Shown in pieces: positions 1 through 10,449 of a stretch of DNA of 64,000 nt (position 1 is its first letter; every line of letters begins with the position of its first letter). Below the pieces are notes generated by a model, which was not told where the DNA came from, did no database searches, and saw only the letters and a list, made by a program, of their open reading frames with translations. Made by a program: the position numbers and the translations under genes. Source of the stretch: Hsuehochloa calcarea (Eukaryota; Streptophyta; Magnoliopsida; Poales; Poaceae); the NCBI GenBank assembly GCA_036346395.1, contig CM070599.1, forward strand, positions 30,929,232 to 30,993,231, read 5' to 3'.

Positions 1-441
1 TCATCAACTTCTCTTGGTTATACTTCGTCTGAAGTATTTCCTTCATGCTTCTTGGTTATACTTCATCAGCTCCTTTAGTTATACTTCGTCTAAAGTATTT
101 CTTTCATCAACTCTAGATAAGTATGTTTTGGTCTCATATGAAGTCCTTCCATCTTTCAAGGTATCATTAGATCTGTTTACTTTCATTCAAAGTATTTCCT
201 TTTGTTTGAATGTATTTGGATTTATTGGATTTCATTTGAATGCTTTCAGTCGTCTTGGGTTGATTGTATTCTACGTAGATAGAATCTAAAAATATAATGG
301 AACATCAACCCCAATAAGGACGAGGCCAGAATCAAGATTATCAGGACATTGAATAGGATGATTATCAACATATTGAGCGTGATGATTATCAGAACATTGA
401 GCGGGATAATTATCAGGACCGAGGTTATCATAATACTGAGC
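1..441. other. AT-rich intergenic DNA with degenerate short repeats
   Basis: No gene is supported here. Positions 10-110 hold three diverged copies of a motif resembling TTGGTTATACTTCGTC, and 330-440 hold several diverged copies of a roughly 27-bp unit built around GATTATCAGGACATTGA. Short open frames exist on both strands but have repetitive composition and no recognisable domain. It may be non-coding sequence of an old retrotransposon cut by the window edge; I cannot show this. Confidence 0.5.
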
Positions 442-567
442 AAAACGAGTCAACACTTGGATCATATTGCACCTACTTTTTGCAATTATATTATTTTAAA
501 TTATAAAACGAGTCAACACTTGGATCATATTGCACCTACTTTTTGCAATTATATTATTTTAAATTAT
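442..567. repeat. Tandem duplication, two 63-bp units
   Basis: The unit starting AAAACGAGTCAACACTTGGA at 442 is repeated directly at 505 with essentially no change, ending at 567. The near identity of the copies points to a recent local duplication, probably slippage or unequal exchange. No coding potential. Confidence 0.95.
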
Positions 568-1069
568 GAAATTGTATTGCTATAATTTATACAACTATAT
601 TGGTCTAGCTCATAGTTAATGCCTTGGTAATAATTATGTATAAACTTCCAATCCTTGAACTTAGACACTATCATTTGTCACCCTATTAATGGTTTATATA
701 CTAGTTAATAAGTATGTATCTAAGTGTCATGCTTCGCCCTACTTAGATACATTGTCATGCAAGCATTAAATTGCCAAACAAACAGTCATTCAAAATATGA
801 AAATTGGATTTGGACAGTCTGAGGCTGGGAGCCTGGCTGGTATGTTGGACTAAGGGTAATTTTAAAACAAAATAGAAAACCTGAAAATAGATTTCGACTT
901 GGGCGGATGGAAAGAGTGGCTGGTGTCGGGTGCACGAGAGAGTTAGTATGTAGATGTACTGCCCAAGTCAATTAAGGGCCGAATCTTCTAATGACCTTTC
1001 ATGTAAAAATAGTACAACCACAAGTAACAGCTAAGACCTGGCTAACTAATTTGTTTGCCGCCTCACAAT
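568..1069. other. Intergenic DNA, nothing recognised
   Basis: AT-rich sequence without a credible open frame, terminal repeat or RNA-like fold that I could recognise on either strand. Confidence 0.4.
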
Positions 1070-1420
1070 TTCACCACTAGTGGGTGTGTGGAGTGTGCAA
1101 AGGGTAAGGGAGCCATCGATTCACACGACGCAAAAGGGAGACCTCCCGGGGGTGCGGCCCAAGGAGGTGATAATTAGCGGTGTGAAATTGCGATGAGGTG
1201 GGACATTATAAAGGCCTTATGATATTCAACTTAGCCGCACACCTATGGAAGTGTGTTGGGGGCATCATGAATTGACATATCTCTTGTGGGTAAAGTGTAC
1301 AAATTCTACAGAGTAAGAAAACTATCAGGATAACCGTGCTGTGTACAAACTCTACAGAGTAAGAAAACTATCAGGATAACCATGCTCACGGTCAATAGCG
1401 GTGTTGAGAACTTGCTCTAG
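1070..1420 (+). repeat. Gypsy-type LTR fragment with a 46-bp tandem duplication
   Basis: The stretch around CTCTTGTGGGTAAAG (about 1281-1295) and the following TACAAA..CTACAGAGT resembles, in reverse orientation, the sequence at about 38,650-38,700, so both belong to related LTR families. Inside it a 46-bp unit beginning GTGTACAAA is repeated at 1295-1340 and 1341-1386. No ends or target duplication are visible, so this is a fragment. Family assignment is inferred from the shared motif only. Confidence 0.55.
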
Positions 1421-2071
1421 TTAGCTTTCATTTTATAAAACCATTTGTGTGTGTAATGAGGGGGGGGGGGTTGGAGCCCAATAGTCGGAAAGGTTGGGTT
1501 GGAGCCCTGAGAGTTGAGCAAGCATGGTCGATGATCGGTTGCGTACTCATGCTCATTATTTATATTTTTTAGCTAATAAGTATAAAAGAAGACTACATGG
1601 ATAATTATGAGTATTGATCAAAACTAAAAATAAAAAAGGACAAGAACTTGATTACGAACCCACTAGTAGACATATCGTGATTAGGCCCACACAAATGGGC
1701 CGGCTAAACCATACCTCAGCTTCTATCCTTTGTACCAAGTCATTTGTTGCAATTACTACTCTCTCTACCAACTTGGTCACATGACAATACAAAATCAGGC
1801 CACATACATGTATAGCAAACGGACCTGGCCAGGTTAAATTATGTCTGATAATTTTTCCTTCATGTATATCTAGCCAGGGCACAATCAACGCACACAGGAA
1901 GTTCTAAGCCAACTTGCTCCGCTAGCTTATCACGAGCCCATCGACTTTATGACTTGTCATTTGTCAACTAGTTGCAAACTATATATATACATATACATAT
2001 ATCCATGCTTTGTTGAAACGATTGCATGCTAAAATTCCACACAGCCGATTCGGAGCAAATATCATATTCGA

Positions 2072-2072
<1 letters not shown>
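1421..2072. other. Intergenic DNA with a G homopolymer
   Basis: A run of about 12 G lies near 1460-1471. Otherwise I see no gene, terminal repeat or RNA gene. A minus-strand frame at 1652-1888 has no recognisable domain and no splice context. Confidence 0.4.

Positions 2073-2160
<88 letters not shown>
2073..2160. repeat. (TA)n followed by (CA)n microsatellite
   Basis: About 36 TA dinucleotides (2073-2146) are followed directly by about seven CA dinucleotides (2147-2160). Tyrosine/isoleucine-rich open frames across it are artefacts of the repeat. Length is likely polymorphic. Confidence 0.98.
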
Positions 2161-2161
<1 letters not shown>

Positions 2162-2309
2162 TTGGATGGATCATTGACCTTATTTAAGTTTGGTCAGTTA
2201 CTCATATATATTTATGTCCAGCTAACTACATATCTTGGAAAATAAGTTAGACGGATCAAATAAACTAGTTATATGTTTTTGTTAATTTCTGGCATACAAT
2301 TTAAGGGGT

Positions 2310-2500
2310 TTTTATGTTTCGAAAAATATTTATGATCGTATTCGTTTCGATTTGTATTTGTATTCGTATTTGATATTATTCGTATCTGTATTCATATTCG
2401 GGGTATTCGTATTTGTATCTGCATCCGGAGAAGAAAAAATATGAAAACAAATATGACAAAACCATTATCCGTCCATATTCGATTCGTTTTCACCCGTACG
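2310..2500. repeat. TATTCG-rich subterminal repeat tract, hAT-like remnant
   Basis: Repeated TATTCG, CGTATTTG and TTCGTAT words fill this stretch, which ends in GATTCGTTTTCACCCG. The small element at 30,123-30,350 has similar words and ends in GGATTCGTTTTACGCCCC. Dense subterminal hexamers are typical of plant hAT elements. No clean inverted repeat or target duplication was found here, so only a related remnant is claimed. Confidence 0.4.
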
Positions 2501-2518
2501 TGTAACCATACACGCACC

Positions 2519-2815
2519 TATCAGGCCAGAAGACAGGATAGAAGACATGGCAATGTAAAGAGGGAACACTAGTGGTTTGAACGTGATTGTATTTGGGCTT
2601 GTTAGTTGTCCATTAGCGATCGTTGTCGGGCCTGACCCATGTAATGGACTGAAGTGCTGTTCATTTCCAGGCATTATCGAAAAGAAATATATAAAGAAAA
2701 GTGTAGTACAACTTTCCCCATTTCATCCTTATGCTTTTCCCTTCCGACGAGTTCAATGGCGTCCGAGATTGTCCGACCTCGATTTCGGCATCCTGCCGGC
2801 GACGAGGCCACGACA
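2519..2815 (+). repeat. 5' LTR of the gypsy element
   Basis: Matches 7427-7728 over its length, including GAACACTAGTGG and CGATTTCGGCATCCTGCCGG. It carries a short insertion near its start (AGACAGGATAGA relative to the 3' copy), and its expected TG start has decayed to TA. Confidence 0.9.
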
Positions 2816-2817
2816 GA

Positions 2818-2834
2818 TGCTATGAGAGCCAGTT
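2818..2834 (+). other. Primer-binding site, tRNA-Met type, mutated
   Basis: TGCTATGAGAGCCAGTT just inside the 5' LTR resembles the initiator-tRNA-Met-complementary site TGGTATCAGAGCCAG, with two visible substitutions. It confirms plus-strand orientation and the LTR boundary. The changes would probably impair priming. Confidence 0.75.
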
Positions 2835-2987
2835 GTTCCTGGATCCTCGCGGCCTTGACTAGTAAAATTCCGAGGGAAGGTTAGCGATTGCTCCGGCAAT
2901 TGCTGTAATCCCCAACCCGAGGTTCGGTCAGCTTAGAGAAGGGACATCACGGCTCCAGCAAAGCAGGGCGTACAAGTCTGTCAAGTC

Positions 2988-4359
2988 GTGACGGCGATGG
3001 AAGGGATGGAGGCGCGGTTGGTTGATCTGTGGAAAACCGAGATGAAAATGATGCGAGAGGATATGATTTCTCACATGGCGGTGGTAGACCAACGTCTCGA
3101 TCAGCAAGGGGTGAGAATAGACGAGATGCGGTTGAAGGTGAATATGGCAATGAACTCAGTTGGTAAAGTACAACAGGAGCAAGTAATGGTGGCAAAGACG
3201 CTCAAGACGGAGAGTCCGCGATTCAAAGGGCGGCGATACCCATCATTCCTCTAGCTCCGAATCCACTGCAAGGGCTACCACCGCAGGTACAATTCCCTCC
3301 CCTTACACCAGTAATCTCAGAGGTACAGGAGACTAGCAGGGGGCATCAAGATCAAGAAGGCGAAGTTGGATGCCTAAAATGGATTTCTCCAAATTTGATA
3401 GAACTGATGTTAGGATTTGGATTGATAAGTGTCAAACGTTTTTTGCAATGTACCTGATTCCAGAAGGATTTAAGGTAGCAGCAGCCACGATGTACATGAA
3501 TGATAGCATGGCTCATTGGTACCAAGCGTACAAGGTAGCTCATGGGTGGCATGACTGGGAGAAATTCAGAGAAGTTGTGATATCAGAATTCGAGGGAAAT
3601 GCACAATGAGATCGAATCAGAGAACTAATGCCATTAAAATAAACCAGTACTGTGGAGGACTACAAGAGGAGATTTGATGCTCTAGTGTATCAGATTAGAT
3701 TGTATGATCACAGCCTAGGAGGATTGATGTTGGTTACCAGATTTGTTTTAGGGCTAAAGGAGGAATTAAGGGCTGCAGTAGAAATCCAGATGCCAACTAC
3801 AGTAGCTATGGCAGCAACCTTTGCCTGTGTGCAAGGAGTGATGGAAAGGACTAGGAAATACATGCTTTAGAGCATAAGTATTGGTCATATAGTAAATTCT
3901 GGAAAAATGGAAGGGGGCTATAAAGGAGGTGATGTCAGTACTATTGCAAGGTTTGAAAAAGGGGAGTTATGGAAGGCCAAACAATTGAAGGAGTACAGAA
4001 GGTCCAATGGCTTGTGCTTTCGTTGTAGTGACAAATATTCTCCTATGCACCATTGTCAGAAACCACAGCAGGGACAAGTTAAGGCAATTCAAGCACATGA
4101 AGTTTTATCTGATGAAATATTGGATGCAGTGGTCATTGAGGAACAAGAAGAAGGGGAAATGCATTTATCCTTGAATGCAGTATCAGGGTTAGATCATCCA
4201 AGAACTACTAGAATCAGAGCATTGGTAGGGAATCAAGTAATGTTTATGCTTATTGACTCTGGGAGTTCTCACAGTTTTGTCAATGCAGAATTAGTGGAGA
4301 CAATAGGAGGAGAACCAGTTCAGGTCAAAACAATGGCGGTTAAAGTGGCAAATGGATAA
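2988..4359 (+). pseudogene. gag and protease region of the gypsy element, broken
   Basis: The first part (2988-3254) encodes a helical, Met/Lys/Glu-rich N-terminus. After a frameshift between 3254 and 3370, one frame runs on with the retrotransposon gag core (motif W-Y-Q-A-Y near 3518), a zinc knuckle of C-x2-C...H-x-C type (CFRCSDKYSPMHHC, about 4014-4055) and an aspartic protease active-site motif LIDSGSSHSFVN (about 4252-4287). In-frame stops lie at 3607 (TGA), 3640 (TAA), 3868 (TAG) and 4357 (TAA). Each could arise from a Gln, Arg or Trp codon by one C-to-T or G-to-A change, as expected for decay of methylated transposon DNA. Gag packages the RNA and protease would process the polyprotein; neither can be made intact here. 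Confidence 0.85.
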
Positions 4360-5096
4360 ATACTGTATAGTGATAAGGTCGTGTTGGGAATGAGCTGGTG
4401 GGTACAAGGTAATACTTTCCATCATGACATGAAAGTGTTGAACCTAGGGGGATATGATGCCATTTTAGGGGCAGATTGGTTAGAGAATTGTGGAATCATG
4501 AAATGCCACTAGAGGGAGAAATGGGTGGAATTTGAACGCAAGGGCAAAACAATCAGATTACAAGGTGTTACTAATCCAGAGATTTCAGAAGACTTAAAAG
4601 AGATATCAGTAGAAAAAGTAGAACAATGGCATAAGGGAAATGAAATATGGGCCACTGTAGTGCTTGAGAAATTTCAGGAGCAGGATCAAGAACTGATTCC
4701 AGAAGCAGTTCAGTCGATTTTGCTCAGATATGATGATGTATTTCAAGATCCTAAACAATTGCCTCCTCATAGGGTGTATGATCATACCATCACCCTTCTT
4801 CCAGATTCAATCCCAGTTAACTCCAGACCTTATCAGTATTCTCCATTGCAAAAAGATGAAATTGAACGGCAGGTGTTTGAGATGATTCAAGCTGGAATAG
4901 TAACTCCTAGTCTCAGCCCTTTTGCTTCTCTAGTTCTGCTTGTGAAGAAGAAAGATGGCACATGGAAATTTTGTGTCGATTACAGAAAGTTAAACGCATT
5001 GATAGTGAAAAGTAAGTTTCCCATGCCCATAGTTGATGAGTTATTACATGAATTGGTAGGAACTAGTTTCTTTTCCAAACTAGATATGAAGTCTGG
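4360..5096 (+). pseudogene. Reverse transcriptase N-terminal part, truncated
   Basis: This continues in the gag frame after the stop at 4357 and contains another stop at 4510 (TAG). It encodes the link region (D-A-I-L-G-A-D-W-L) and the start of RT: R-P-Y-Q-Y, the motif FASLVLLVKKKDGTWKFCVD (about 4921-4980), YRKLN and FFSKLDMKSG. The last of these is the first catalytic-Asp strand of Ty3/gypsy RT. The sequence then jumps at 5097 into a foreign LTR end. The YVDD box, thumb and RNase H are absent, so the polymerase is non-functional. It lies between protease and integrase as expected. Confidence 0.85.
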
Positions 5097-5164
5097 TGAA
5101 AGATCTAGACCCGTCATTATGAATTAATGGAGTGTTTTGGTGATTAATGATAAATCCAATTGTG
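5097..5164 (+). repeat. 68-bp end of a foreign LTR embedded in the gypsy pol gene
   Basis: Starting TGAAAGATCTAGACCC, these 68 bp match the reverse complement of about 37,537-37,604, the terminus of the 2.57-kb solo LTR at 35,040-37,604, with about five differences. On the left is gypsy RT; on the right the frame of the RNase H-integrase linker resumes at once. The fragment therefore replaces roughly the RT core and RNase H region. Confidence 0.85.
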
Positions 5165-7454
5165 CACTTGTTAACTCCATTGATCAAGGATATTCTTTAA
5201 AGGAAGGTCTTATTTGACATCAAGGTAAGATTTGGGTAGGAGCTAATGCAGGCTTACAAACTAAATTGATCTAGGCCTTTCACACTTCACCAATTGGGGG
5301 ACATTCAGGTATCCATGCCACATATCATAGGGTTAAGAAATTATTCAGTTGGGTTGGACTTAAGCAAGATGTTGAAAACTTCGTTAAGCAGTGTCAGATC
5401 TGTCAGCAGACCAAACATGGGAATTGCAAACTTCCTGGATTGCTATGCCCTCTGCCTGTTACAGATGGTGCATGGCAATATTTGACAATGGACTTTATTG
5501 AGGGCTTGCCTGTAACATTCCCGTTTTCAAAATAGTGAATAGTTTTTACTATTTGGTTTTCGATTTCTTTGCGTATTTTCAAATTGTGGTTTCATTTCCG
5601 CTTTTTGAATTTGAGCTTTTCTTCAAATTTTCTCTCCCTCCTCCCCCTGGGCTCAGCCCACTCCTCCCTTGGTGGCCGCACCTCTGGCCCGCCCAGTGGC
5701 CACCCACCTTCCTCCCTATCTCTGGCTCGGCCCACTGTGCCTTACCCCCCCCCGGCCCGACACCCTCGGCCCGGCCTGCGCTCCACCTTTCCCCCTGGCT
5801 CTCCCTTGCCCGGCTCGGCTGCAACGCCCCGTCTCCCTCCTTTCTTCTTTTTGCCCCCACCCTCTCTCTCTCTCCCGTGCGAGGAAGCCACCGCCCCTCC
5901 TCACCAATCTCCCCCCAAACCCTCCAGATGATATGGAGCAAGGAGACTACGCGTACTACGAGGATACCGAAGTCGATGGCCAAGGGAACCCTGAAGAGTA
6001 ATATAGATTCTGTAGTGTAGGTCTCGCCCCAGTCTAGTGGATTCGTCGGTACTTGTGTACAACCGGTATTACCCAATCCATGTATAATATCAGTCGTACA
6101 TAGGTCACCCCAGTCGCTTGCCTGTGGGGAGATGAGCCCTATCCCCTCTTTTGCTTCCGCTGTATCTACGTGTTTTTATGTGATGTAATCAATTTGGCCT
6201 GGTGGCCCTTATGTAAAACTCGACCCGACGTGGTCTATGTCACTCTGATGTCTGTTTGTATTTGAATGACTTAATTCACATCATGTGTGAAATGATTCAG
6301 CAATGAGCATGTGAGTGCTACCTACTGATCTAGGGAGTAGCACAGTATTGTTCACAGAGGATTCGAGATTAGAAAATCCGGGTCCGACATTGCCTAAGTC
6401 CGAAGGATACAATGCGATACTTGTGGTGGTGGACAGGTTCACGAAGTATGCTCATTTTTTTCCTCTCAAACATCCTTTCACTGCTTTACAAGTGGCCAAG
6501 ATTATTCTCAACAACATTGTGAAACTTCACGGCATTCCTCACGCTGTAATCTCTGATAGAGACCGAATATTCACAAGCTATATGTGGAAGGAATTATTTA
6601 AGCTTCTTGACACCAAACTGGAGATGAGCTCGGGTTATCACCCTCAAATAGACGATCAAAGCGAACGGGTCAACCAGTGCTTGGAAATGTATTTACGGTG
6701 TGCGGCACAAGAGACACCGACAAAATGGCATCAATGGTTGTCCTTGGCCGAGTACTGGTACAATGCATGCTATCACTCCACTTTGGGATGTACACCCTAC
6801 AAGGCTCTATACGGCACCGATCCACATTATGGCGTTCTACCTGACTTGAATACTACGCACAATTCAGTTGTAGTGGATATCTTGACAACAGCATACTCAA
6901 AATTTTGGAAGCAACAGTTGGCAAAATCACAGCTGCGAATGAAGCAGTATACAGATAAAAAACGATCCCTGCGTGAATTCCAAGTTGGCGAAAAGGTATT
7001 CTTGAAATTACAACCATATGCTCAATCATCGGTTGTTTATCGTCACTATCCCAAATTGTTGTGTAAATACTATGGACCAATCCCATCCTGGAGAAAATTG
7101 GTCCAACAGCATACAGGTGACTTACCAGCGGGGGCACTTGTCCATCAAGTGTTCCACGTTTCACAGTTGAAGCAGCAAGTACTAGATCATACACCAGTCT
7201 TCTCTTCTATACCCCATCCAGTCGATTTTTCATTGAGGGAGGTGCAGCCAAATGAAATTCTGGACCGACGACTGGTTAAGAAAGGGAATTCGGCCCTCTT
7301 GCAGGTACTCATCAAATGGTCATCGTTGCCAATTGATATGACAACTTGGGAGGATTATGACGTCTTGCACTCCAGATTTCCAAAAGCTCCAGCTTGGGGA
7401 CAAGCTGGTATTCGAGAGGGCGGCAATGTTAGGCCAGAGGACATGGCAATGTAA
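5165..7454 (+). pseudogene. Integrase and chromodomain of the gypsy element, split by a solo LTR
   Basis: Part one (5165-5510) encodes the linker and the HHCC zinc-binding domain (H-T-S-P-I-G-G-H-S-G, then C-Q-I-C-Q-Q-T), with stops near 5201 (TGA) and 5270 (TAG), and the first catalytic Asp in M-D-F-I-E-G-L-P (about 5488-5511). After the inserted LTR, part two (6390-7454) resumes in L-P-K-S-E-G-Y, with the second Asp in VISDRDRIF, the catalytic Glu region in SERVNQCLEMYL, and an unbroken frame to the end. The C-terminal ILDRRLVKKG...IKWSSLP...TTWEDYD segment is chromodomain-like; in chromoviruses this domain targets integration to particular chromatin. The long intact second half contrasts with the stop-rich gag. 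Confidence 0.88.
5511..6389 (+). mobile_element. Solo LTR (879 bp) inserted in integrase, TSD TTGCC
   Basis: Starts TGTAACATTCCCG and ends GGGTCCGACA (TG...CA). It is flanked by identical 5-bp duplications TTGCC at 5506-5510 and 6390-6394. Removing it and one TTGCC restores the integrase reading frame, which proves the boundaries. The interior is C-rich and pyrimidine-rich (5640-5920) and gives long but low-complexity open frames on several frames, none credible as a gene. No internal retrotransposon genes remain, so the element was probably reduced by LTR-LTR recombination. The family is not identified with certainty; the size and TGTAACA start fit several gypsy families. Confidence 0.95.
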
Positions 7455-7728
7455 AGAGGGAACACTAGTGGTCTGAACGTGATTGTATTTGGGCTTGTTA
7501 GTTGTCCATTAGCGATCGTTGTCGGGCCTGACCATGTAATGGAGTTTAAGTACTGAAGTGCTACTCACTTTCAGGCATTATTGAAAAGAAATTAAAAAAA
7601 AAAAAAAAAACTGTAGTACAACTTTCCCCTTTTCATCCTTCTGCTTTTCCCTTCCGACGAATGCAATGGCATCCGAGATTGTCTGACCTCGATTTCGGCA
7701 TCCTGCCGGTGACGAGGCCACGACAACA
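7427..7728 (+). repeat. 3' LTR of the gypsy element
   Basis: Begins TGTTAGGCC and ends CCACGACAACA. An A-run of 17 near 7595-7611 is longer than in the 5' LTR. Several substitutions and small indels against 2519-2815 indicate an old insertion. Confidence 0.92.
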
Positions 7729-8072
7729 CCCCACCCTAGCAACGCTCCTAGCAAAACCGGAAAGGAGAAGCGGGACGAACCTGATGGTCAGGGACGTCAC
7801 AAATATTGCTCAAATCCTGACCAAACCAAAACGACGTAAGCGCGCGTGTGGCGAGAAGAGGAGGAGCGAGGGATGGGGGGACAGGAGAAAGGACGTGCCT
7901 GGAATCGAACGGGGAAGGTGCTGGTGGCGCCGCCGAACAGGGGCCGCCGGATGCAGTTCTCGCTGTCCGACATCTTTGTTCAGAGCCCTACAACTAAAGC
8001 GAAACAAGCTTCTAGAGCGCGGGAGAAGGTGGCGGTGGAATGGGGGCGCGGTTTGTTGTTCCGTTTCTTTTG
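7729..8072. other. GC-rich unassigned sequence
   Basis: A GC-rich block starts right after the gypsy element. Open frames on both strands are Arg/Gly-rich and match nothing I recognise. It could be the edge of a gene promoter or first exon cut by insertions: the GC-rich character resumes at 8490 beyond the inverted-repeat element. Confidence 0.3.
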
Positions 8073-8488
8073 ATTTTTTATTATTAATTAAACTTTTTAA
8101 AATTTTATTTTAAAGTTAACCCCGTAAACTTTATTTTCAATTCTGATCCCTTTGATCATACCACCATTACCCGTAAACTTTATTTCCAATTCTGAATCCT
8201 TTGGTAATGCCACCATTCGTAGCGTGACAAAACAATATTATCACGTTATAGGATAAGTCCGCTAAAATAGTATTTTTTGTCAATCACTAGTGGTGGCGTG
8301 ACTAAACAACACTGCCACGCTATGGGTGGTGACATGATAAGAGTTTGCCTAGATACGGATTGGTGTGACAGTACTATTTTGTTTTGTCGTGCCACGGGTA
8401 GTGGCATAATCCAAGAGTTCATAATTGGAAATAAAATTTACGGAGGCTTATTTTTAAAATAAAATTAAAAAAATTAATTAATAAAAAA
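8073..8488. mobile_element. Small inverted-repeat (MITE-like) element
   Basis: The left arm (8073-8143, TTATTAATTAAACTTTTTAA... then CCGTAAACTTTATTTTC) and the right arm (8423-8488, GGAAATAAAATTTACGG... ending TTAATTAATAAAAAA) are reverse complements over about 65-70 bp. The about 280-bp middle has repeated TGGCGTGAC/GTGGCAT words and an internal duplication of the CCCGTAAACTTTAT segment (8119-8200). There is no transposase. A target duplication is not clear because the ends are AT-rich. Confidence 0.7.
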
Positions 8489-9242
8489 TGACTTCCTTCC
8501 GGCAGGGAGCGCAACAGTAGCGCCGCGCTTGCGCGTAGCCTCGTGGGCCGGGCAGGCCGAGATGCTGAGACCATGTCGTGGGGGCAGAATCTGTGGCTCG
8601 GGTCGTGGCCGGAGTACCACTTGCCGCCGAACCCATCCCACGTGCCGCAGGCCCGCAGTTGTGATCAAAGTATCGAACGAACTCTCGATTTCTTGAGGTA
8701 CCGTTCGGTCCCGGGCGGCCGAGTTGGGGAACATGTCCGTCGGCCCATGCATATGCAGCCAGCTTTGATCACTTGTCAGTTTTCTGTTTCCATTGACCAT
8801 TCAGTCTCCAGTTACGCACTGTCACGTAACTCGGAACAGCTAGAGGTAAATATCAATGCCAGTCAAGTATACACAAATACTCCACTACCCGTGACCAGGG
8901 GAGGGCTGCAACGCAAGACGAGCTGTGAATAATCTCTATAAGAAAAGGCACAAAAAACCAGCAGGCTAAATAGTGATACTCCACAATATACTTGGAATGC
9001 GCATATACAGATCTGTTGAACTCCAAATATATGAGTCGATTCACGATAAATTTAAAGTTTGAAACAAGTTCCAACAATTCCAGCTAAATCAAGCACCAAA
9101 TCACAGCAAAAGGGGACGCCTTAATTGTTTCATTAGCCCTTTGGAGGCCCGGTCTCCGCTTTCTGCGGATAGAAGTTGCCAAAGCCAATTGAAATCCGAC
9201 ATGAACGAGGACTCAGTTCTCTCCGTCCTCCTCCCCCTCATC
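8489..9242. other. Region downstream of the NRP pseudogene
   Basis: GC-rich to about 8780, then AT-rich. Positions 9100-9242 may have been the 3' UTR of the minus-strand NRP-type locus, whose stop codon is at 9243-9245. No other gene is supported. Confidence 0.4.
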
Positions 9243-10103
9243 TTAATCTTCTTCTTCTTCATCATCATCAGATCCCTAAAAACGTTGCGAGACAGATAAT
9301 ACAGGTATAAGACATAAAGTGCAACGGCAATAATCAATAGCAAGCAATCTAAATGTGCTTTATATATTAAATTTTTGCTATTGGGATTACAGTACGCACG
9401 TGTAATGATGCGCTCTATTATGAACCATGCGGTCAGGTGCAACAAAAAAATGCTGATAAAAACAGAAGAAAAACTTATCGAAAAGTCAAAATATCATCAG
9501 GATAAGAAAGGATGTTATGCACCATTGCGTAAGGGGTAGAAGGATGTTACACACTATAGCATAAAAGGAGTAACCATTGTGCATACTCTGAAAGACTATC
9601 ATATTTACATGGAACAGCAAATAAGAGAATATGATTACCTCTTCATCTTCATCCTCTCCTTCAAATTCATCTTCAGCATCCTGTAACGAGAGAATTGGAA
9701 GGACATGAGATAAAGATCTAAAACAGAAATAACATAAACCACTTATCACAATAGAAGCACTAACATTGTTGAAATACTTCGAAGGATTAGGCCACAACTC
9801 TTCCTTGATGATATCCCCCACCTGCGTGATTGAAGTTCTCAGAGAATATCCTCAAAGAGGAAGAATCGGAAATTCCACTCCCCGGCTCCCAAAAAAAAAA
9901 CAGAAGATGAGCCATCTTCACAAATTCCCTACTTGCAACTCAATTGTGATAAAAGGCATATCATCATATTGGAATAAACAATGAGTCAATGACTACAAAC
10001 GGGCAGAAAGCAAAAAAGAATAAATTCATTGCACATTAAAAAAAGAGTCATATAACTCTAGATTGCACTCACACTTCCACTATGCAGCACATTTTTAGAG
10101 ATG

Positions 10104-10449
10104 TTGGCTAAAATGACACTGCTTCGCGACGAAATAACAAAAATAGCCCCTCGACGAACAAATTAGCAAAAATGGCGCTCAAAATGGATGGTAGGGGACC
10201 CACCGCATGCTAGGGTACAATAGGCCATGTGGTGGCCGCACAGAGCTCTGCAGGCCACCTACGCGCCCCCAGTTCACAGCAGGTCACCTGCCGAGCTCTG
10301 TGCGGCCACCACGTGGCCTACTGTACTCCCAGCGTGTGGTGGGTCCCCTGCTATGCGTTTTGAGCGCGATACGGGTGTCATTTTTGCTAATTCGTTCGTC
10401 GGGGGGTCATTTTTGCTATTTCGCTTTAGAACAATGTCATTTTAGCCAA
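10104..10449. mobile_element. 346-bp fold-back element in an NRP intron
   Basis: Two arms of about 155-160 bp are reverse complements. The left starts TTGGCTAAAATGACACTG and the right ends CATTTTAGCCAA; both contain GACGAACAAATTAGCAAAAATG-like and CCGCACAGAGCTC sequences. The arms nearly meet, so the transcript could form one long hairpin. There is no coding capacity. Such palindromic elements are usually non-autonomous Mutator-like or fold-back transposons; no target duplication is evident. Confidence 0.85.

Larger units (their letters stand above)
2519..7728 (+). mobile_element. Degraded chromodomain Ty3/gypsy retrotransposon (Reina-like)
   Basis: Two about 300-bp direct LTRs (2519-2815 and 7427-7728) flank a tRNA-Met-type primer site, gag, a CCHC zinc knuckle, an aspartic protease, the N-terminal part of reverse transcriptase, integrase and a C-terminal chromodomain-like segment. 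This domain order defines chromoviruses; short LTRs and a compact size suggest the Reina lineage (inference). The element is dead: gag-pol has several in-frame stops and a frameshift, the RT catalytic core and RNase H are gone (replaced by 68 bp of foreign LTR at 5097-5164), and an 879-bp solo LTR (5511-6389) splits integrase. The 3' LTR keeps TG...CA ends, while the first bases of the 5' LTR have decayed. No convincing target duplication is visible. Confidence 0.9.

Noticed and set aside
1968..2174. Tyrosine/isoleucine-rich open frames on the minus strand
   Set aside because: They translate the (TA)n/(CA)n microsatellite; no gene.
5535..6076. Several 110-165-codon frames on both strands
   Set aside because: They lie wholly within the C-rich solo LTR, overlap each other in many frames, and have no domain.
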